NCBI GenBank assembly: GCA_963783355.1
Contig: CAWANF010000007.1
Coordinates: 1-64,000 of the forward strand
DNA: 64,000 bases
Reading direction: 5' to 3'
Source of the DNA: CAWANF01 sp963783355
Lineage (GTDB): Bacteria; Bacteroidota; Rhodothermia; Balneolales; DATFMH01
The translations under genes and the position numbers were made by a program. The first letter of the stretch is position 1. Each line of letters begins with the position of its first letter. The notes beneath the pieces were generated by a model, which saw only the letters and a list, made by a program, of their open reading frames with translations, searched no databases and was not told the origin of the DNA. Shown piece after piece: positions 61,009 to 64,000 of the stretch.

Positions 61009-63183
61009 GTGTCTGAACAAAATGACAAGCATGTCCGATACAATGATTGGCTGAAAGAAGCGCAAAAAGCACTCAAAGACCAATCCATTGATAATATTAC
61101 CACTACTACGGCAGAGGGCATAAAAATTGAACCATTGTATTCGTCCGATCATCAGGCCGCAGAAAATCAAGAAGAGACCTATCCCGGAAATTATCCATTT
61201 ACCCGGGGACCTTATCCAACGATGTATGCACAACGTCCGTGGACCATTCGCCAATATGCCGGTTTTTCCACCGCAGAAGAATCCAATGCTTTCTATCGCA
61301 AAGCCTTAGATGCCGGACAACGCGGACTCAGTGTGGCTTTCGACCTGGCTACACACCGCGGGTACGATTCCGATCATCCCAGGGTGGAAGGTGATGTCGG
61401 CAAAGCTGGTGTAGCCATCGATTCTGTCGAAGATATGAAAATCCTGTTCGATAGTATCCCTCTGGATAAAATGTCCGTTTCCATGACTATGAACGGGGCC
61501 GTTTTACCCATTATGGCTAATTTTATCGTCACTGCCGAAGAACAGGGTGTAGATCAAAAATTATTGAGCGGTACCATTCAAAATGATATTCTCAAAGAAT
61601 TTATGGTGCGGAACACCTATATCTATCCGCCGGCACCATCCATGCGAATCGTGGCTGATATCATCGAATATACCAGTAAATATATGCCGCGATTTAATTC
61701 CATTTCTATTTCCGGGTACCATATGCAGGAAGCCGGGGCTAACAGCCTGCTTGAACTGGCTTTTACCATAGCAGACGGACTCGAATATGTAAAAACGGCC
61801 GTTAACCGTGGCCTGGATGTGGATGATTTCGCTCCACGCCTGTCTTTTTTCTTCGCCATCGGCATGAATTTTCTCACGGAAGTAGCCAAATTGCGTGCCG
61901 CACGAACTCTATGGGCTGAATATATGGACCGGTTGTTTCATCCAAAGAACATGAAGTCCTTGATGCTCAGAACGCATTGTCAGACTTCCGGATGGAGTCT
62001 CACCGCACAGGATCCTTTAAATAACGTAGTGCGGACCACCATCGAAGCTATGGCTGCGGTTTTAGGCGGTACTCAATCGCTGCACACCAATTCATATGAT
62101 GAAGCCGTGTCACTTCCAACCGATACGGCCGCCCGCATTGCAAGAAATACGCAGATTATCATCCAGGAAGAAACCGATATTTGCAAAACCATCGACCCGT
62201 TTGGTGGATCGTATGCCATGGAAAGCCTGACTAAGAACCTGGTTGACGAAGCCCGGAAAATTATTGATGAAGTGCTGGAAATGGGCGGGATGGCTAAAGC
62301 TACGGAAAAAGGTATGCCTCAACGCCGCATAGAAGAAGCGGCAGCCCGCAAACAAGCCGGCATCGACAAAGGAGATGTCACAATTGTAGGTGTCAATAAA
62401 TATCGAACTGATCATGAAGAACCCATTGACATACTCGATATCGACAATACCTCAGTGCGCCATAAACAAATTGAACGCATACAAAAAGTTAAAAAAGAAA
62501 GAAATCCGGATAATGTACGCAAGGCACTTGATGCTTTGACGGAAGCAGCAAACGACGATTCAAAAAACCTTTTAGAACTTGCGGTGATCGCCGCGCGCGA
62601 ACGTGCAACGATCGGCGAAATTTCTGATGCACTTGAAAAAGTATGGGGACGTCACCGTGCCAAATCGGAAACCCTTCAGGGTGTATACGACAGCGTATAT
62701 CATGGAGTGGAGGCTTACGAATCCGTAAAGAAAAAGATTGAAGATTTTGCAGAAGAAGAGGGTCGCCGCCCGCGTATCCTGGTCGTTAAATTGGGTCAGG
62801 ATGGACACGACCGCGGTGCGAAAGTCGTGGCAACCGCCTTTGCTGATCTCGGATTTGATGTGGATATCGGCCCATTATTCTCAACACCGGAAGAAGCGGC
62901 AAAACAAGCTGTTGAAAACGATGTACATGTCGTTGGCGTTTCATCGCTGGCAGCCGGACACAAAACGCTGGTTCCGCAACTCATCAAAGCATTGAAAGCA
63001 AATGATGCCGAAGATATTGTGGTCATTGCCGGAGGAGTGATCCCACAGCAGGATTATTCATTCCTGTACGATGCCGGTGTCGCTGCTGTTTTTGGTCCGG
63101 GTACCAATCTGCCTGAAGCCGCTGCTAAAGTATTGGACGCTCTTCAGCAAAAACGCTCGGCCTCAAATACAGTAACCAGTTAA
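61009..63183 (+). CDS. scpA: Methylmalonyl-CoA mutase, large catalytic subunit (homodimeric type)
   Basis: 724 residues. The N-terminal substrate TIM-barrel (YPGNYPFTRGPYPTMYAQRP; RQYAGFSTAEESNAFYRKAL; GGTQSLHTNSYDEA) is followed by a C-terminal cobalamin-binding domain with DGHDRG (D598, H600 lower axial ligand), then GPLFSTPEEAAKQA and VAGGVIPQQDY. It isomerises methylmalonyl-CoA and succinyl-CoA with adenosylcobalamin. No small subunit gene precedes it, so it is probably the homodimeric form (ScpA or mitochondrial type). GTG start at 61009 with AAGGAG at ideal distance. The last codons (TVTS and stop) lie in a heptamer array. The chaperone gene meaB follows. Confidence 0.96.
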   Translation: MSEQNDKHVRYNDWLKEAQKALKDQSIDNITTTTAEGIKIEPLYSSDHQAAENQEETYPGNYPFTRGPYPTMYAQRPWTIRQYAGFSTAEESNAFYRKALDAGQRGLSVAFDLATHRGYDSDHPRVEGDVGKAGVAIDSVEDMKILFDSIPLDKMSVSMTMNGAVLPIMANFIVTAEEQGVDQKLLSGTIQNDILKEFMVRNTYIYPPAPSMRIVADIIEYTSKYMPRFNSISISGYHMQEAGANSLLELAFTIADGLEYVKTAVNRGLDVDDFAPRLSFFFAIGMNFLTEVAKLRAARTLWAEYMDRLFHPKNMKSLMLRTHCQTSGWSLTAQDPLNNVVRTTIEAMAAVLGGTQSLHTNSYDEAVSLPTDTAARIARNTQIIIQEETDICKTIDPFGGSYAMESLTKNLVDEARKIIDEVLEMGGMAKATEKGMPQRRIEEAAARKQAGIDKGDVTIVGVNKYRTDHEEPIDILDIDNTSVRHKQIERIQKVKKERNPDNVRKALDALTEAANDDSKNLLELAVIAARERATIGEISDALEKVWGRHRAKSETLQGVYDSVYHGVEAYESVKKKIEDFAEEEGRRPRILVVKLGQDGHDRGAKVVATAFADLGFDVDIGPLFSTPEEAAKQAVENDVHVVGVSSLAAGHKTLVPQLIKALKANDAEDIVVIAGGVIPQQDYSFLYDAGVAAVFGPGTNLPEAAAKVLDALQQKRSASNTVTS

Positions 63184-63203
63184 CAGTTATCTGTAAACAG
63201 GGA
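63169..63203 (+). repeat. Heptamer array spanning the mutase stop codon
   Basis: Five in-phase units on the plus strand: ACAGTAA, CCAGTTA, ACAGTTA, TCTGTAA, ACAGGGA. The stop codon (63181-63183) and the codons for the C-terminal TVTS lie inside it. Confidence 0.75.
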
Positions 63204-63222
63204 AGATCTGAGTTTAGTGATT

Positions 63223-63256
63223 GGCAGCCATCCTGAATACTTTTAGGATGGCTGCC
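63223..63256 (+). terminator. Perfect 12-bp hairpin between mutase and meaB
   Basis: GGCAGCCATCCT and AGGATGGCTGCC pair perfectly around a 10-base loop. No T-run follows (ATTAAAACTT), so it is a weak terminator or an RNA-processing/stability hairpin. It separates the mutase from meaB. Confidence 0.65.
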
Positions 63257-63394
63257 ATTAAAACTTGATCAAACACTATTTATTTGATCATCCAACGGGC
63301 TAGCTGATAATTTGCTATCACGCATTTCCTTACCATAATTCCGGCTTCTTTTCTATATTCGACTATTACAATCGAATACCAAAAAGAGCCAACG

Positions 63395-64000
63395 TTGAAT
63401 ACACCCAATCAAAAAGCAACTACATTGGTCCAAGATATCATCAGGGGAAATCGTCGTGCCCTGGCAAAGGGTATTACCCTCATCGAGAGTAAAAAAGAAG
63501 AAGATTTTGTCACGGCCCAGGGAATACTTGAACTTGTAATGCCCAAAATGAAGCCTTCTGTTCGTGTTGGCATTACCGGCGTTCCGGGTGTTGGAAAAAG
63601 TACGTTTATAGAAGCTCTCGGTATGCTTTTAATTGAAAAGGGACACCGTGTGGCTGTTTTGGCGGTCGATCCGAGCAGCCCGCAATCGGGGGGCAGCATT
63701 CTGGGCGACAAAACACGGATGGAAAAATTATCCAGCATGGACGAAGCTTTCATTCGCCCGTCACCTTCGGGCGGTATGCTGGGTGGCGTAGCCCGCAAGA
63801 CAAGGGAATCCATGTTTTTGTGCGAAGCAGCCGGTTATGATGTCATCCTGATTGAGACCGTTGGTGTCGGACAATCGGAGATGGAAGTCGCTTCGATGGT
63901 CGATATGTTTGTTGTGATGATGTTACCTGGTGCCGGCGATTCCCTGCAGGGTATCAAACGTGGAATCCTGGAATTGGCCGACATGCTGGTCATTAATAAA
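63395..64000 (+). CDS. meaB: MeaB/ArgK-type GTPase, methylmalonyl-CoA mutase chaperone (3'-truncated)
   Basis: The frame stays open from TTG 63395 to the window end (202 codons seen, family length about 320-340). Walker A GVPGVGKST at 62-70, AVDPSSPQSGGSILGDKTRM (the MeaB/ArgK signature), FIRPSPSGGMLGGVARKTRE and ETVGVGQSE follow. The last residues LVINK begin the NKxD guanine motif. MeaB gates cofactor loading and protects and repairs methylmalonyl-CoA mutase, fitting the gene just upstream. The TTG has AAGAG upstream. A GTG or ATG alternative is not near, so the start is fairly safe. Confidence 0.93.
   Translation, partial: MNTPNQKATTLVQDIIRGNRRALAKGITLIESKKEEDFVTAQGILELVMPKMKPSVRVGITGVPGVGKSTFIEALGMLLIEKGHRVAVLAVDPSSPQSGGSILGDKTRMEKLSSMDEAFIRPSPSGGMLGGVARKTRESMFLCEAAGYDVILIETVGVGQSEMEVASMVDMFVVMMLPGAGDSLQGIKRGILELADMLVINK

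Noticed and set aside
63409..63813. Minus-strand ORF near the right end
   Set aside because: It is antisense to meaB, whose open frame runs to the window end with full GTPase motifs.

Overview
The window reads as chromosomal DNA of a bacterium from the FCB superphylum. The signs are a type IX secretion (T9SS) type A sorting domain of the NFPNPFNPTT kind, a PorV/PorQ-family outer-membrane protein, a GldC homologue, a GldA/F/G-like ABC operon with a DUF4340 protein, and two TonB-dependent receptors with N-terminal carboxypeptidase-regulatory-like domains. Gene content does not settle the phylum (Balneolota, Calditrichota, Ignavibacteriota, Bacteroidota and KSB1-like lineages all remain possible). 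Shine-Dalgarno-like sites are present at several genes, and GTG/TTG starts are frequent. No tRNA, rRNA, CRISPR array or intact insertion sequence was seen.

Layout. 1-2.9 kb: an AT-rich, 5'-truncated DUF3427 helicase followed by what looks like a decayed small gene. 2.9-7.2 kb (minus): a tripartite efflux set (TolC, MacB-like permease, MacA-like adaptor) without its ATPase. 7.6-13.7 kb: priA, comM/yifB, a DUF4342 protein and trxB. 14.1-17.0 kb: three-gene proton-translocating transhydrogenase (pntAA-pntAB-pntB). 17.6-19.8 kb: MORN-repeat lipoprotein and an MFS transporter. 20-24.2 kb (minus): Gld-like ABC transporter operon. 24.4-33.2 kb: nth, a Memo-family protein with an extra N-terminal domain, gldC, rluD, lon, recN and a B3/4-domain protein. 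33.4-38.0 kb (minus): a large FAD/Fe-S oxidase and lhgO. 38.2-50.0 kb (minus): a six-gene cell-surface operon (two secreted proteins with C-terminal sorting domains, two lipoproteins, a TonB receptor, a PorV-like protein), divergent from a second TonB receptor at 50.4 kb. 53.3-57.8 kb: an unusual trio of ATP-grasp ligase, a 661-residue protein of unknown family with a possible catalytic cysteine, and alanine racemase. 58.2-60.7 kb: fdxA, folP, cdaA (c-di-AMP synthase). 61.0-64.0 kb: methylmalonyl-CoA mutase and its MeaB chaperone, cut by the window end.

Two non-genic patterns stand out. First, intergenic spacers carry arrays of a degenerate heptanucleotide, NCARTNA read on the sense strand of the preceding gene. 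The arrays usually begin at or within a few bases of the stop codon and in two cases form the gene's last codons. Most units contain a stop triplet and 7 is not a multiple of 3, so three units place stops in all three frames. Second, the motif TGTAAGGAT followed by GTC at a fixed 23-base offset occurs three times: before comM, before cdaA, and orphaned between rluD and lon. It resembles a promoter for an ECF sigma factor.
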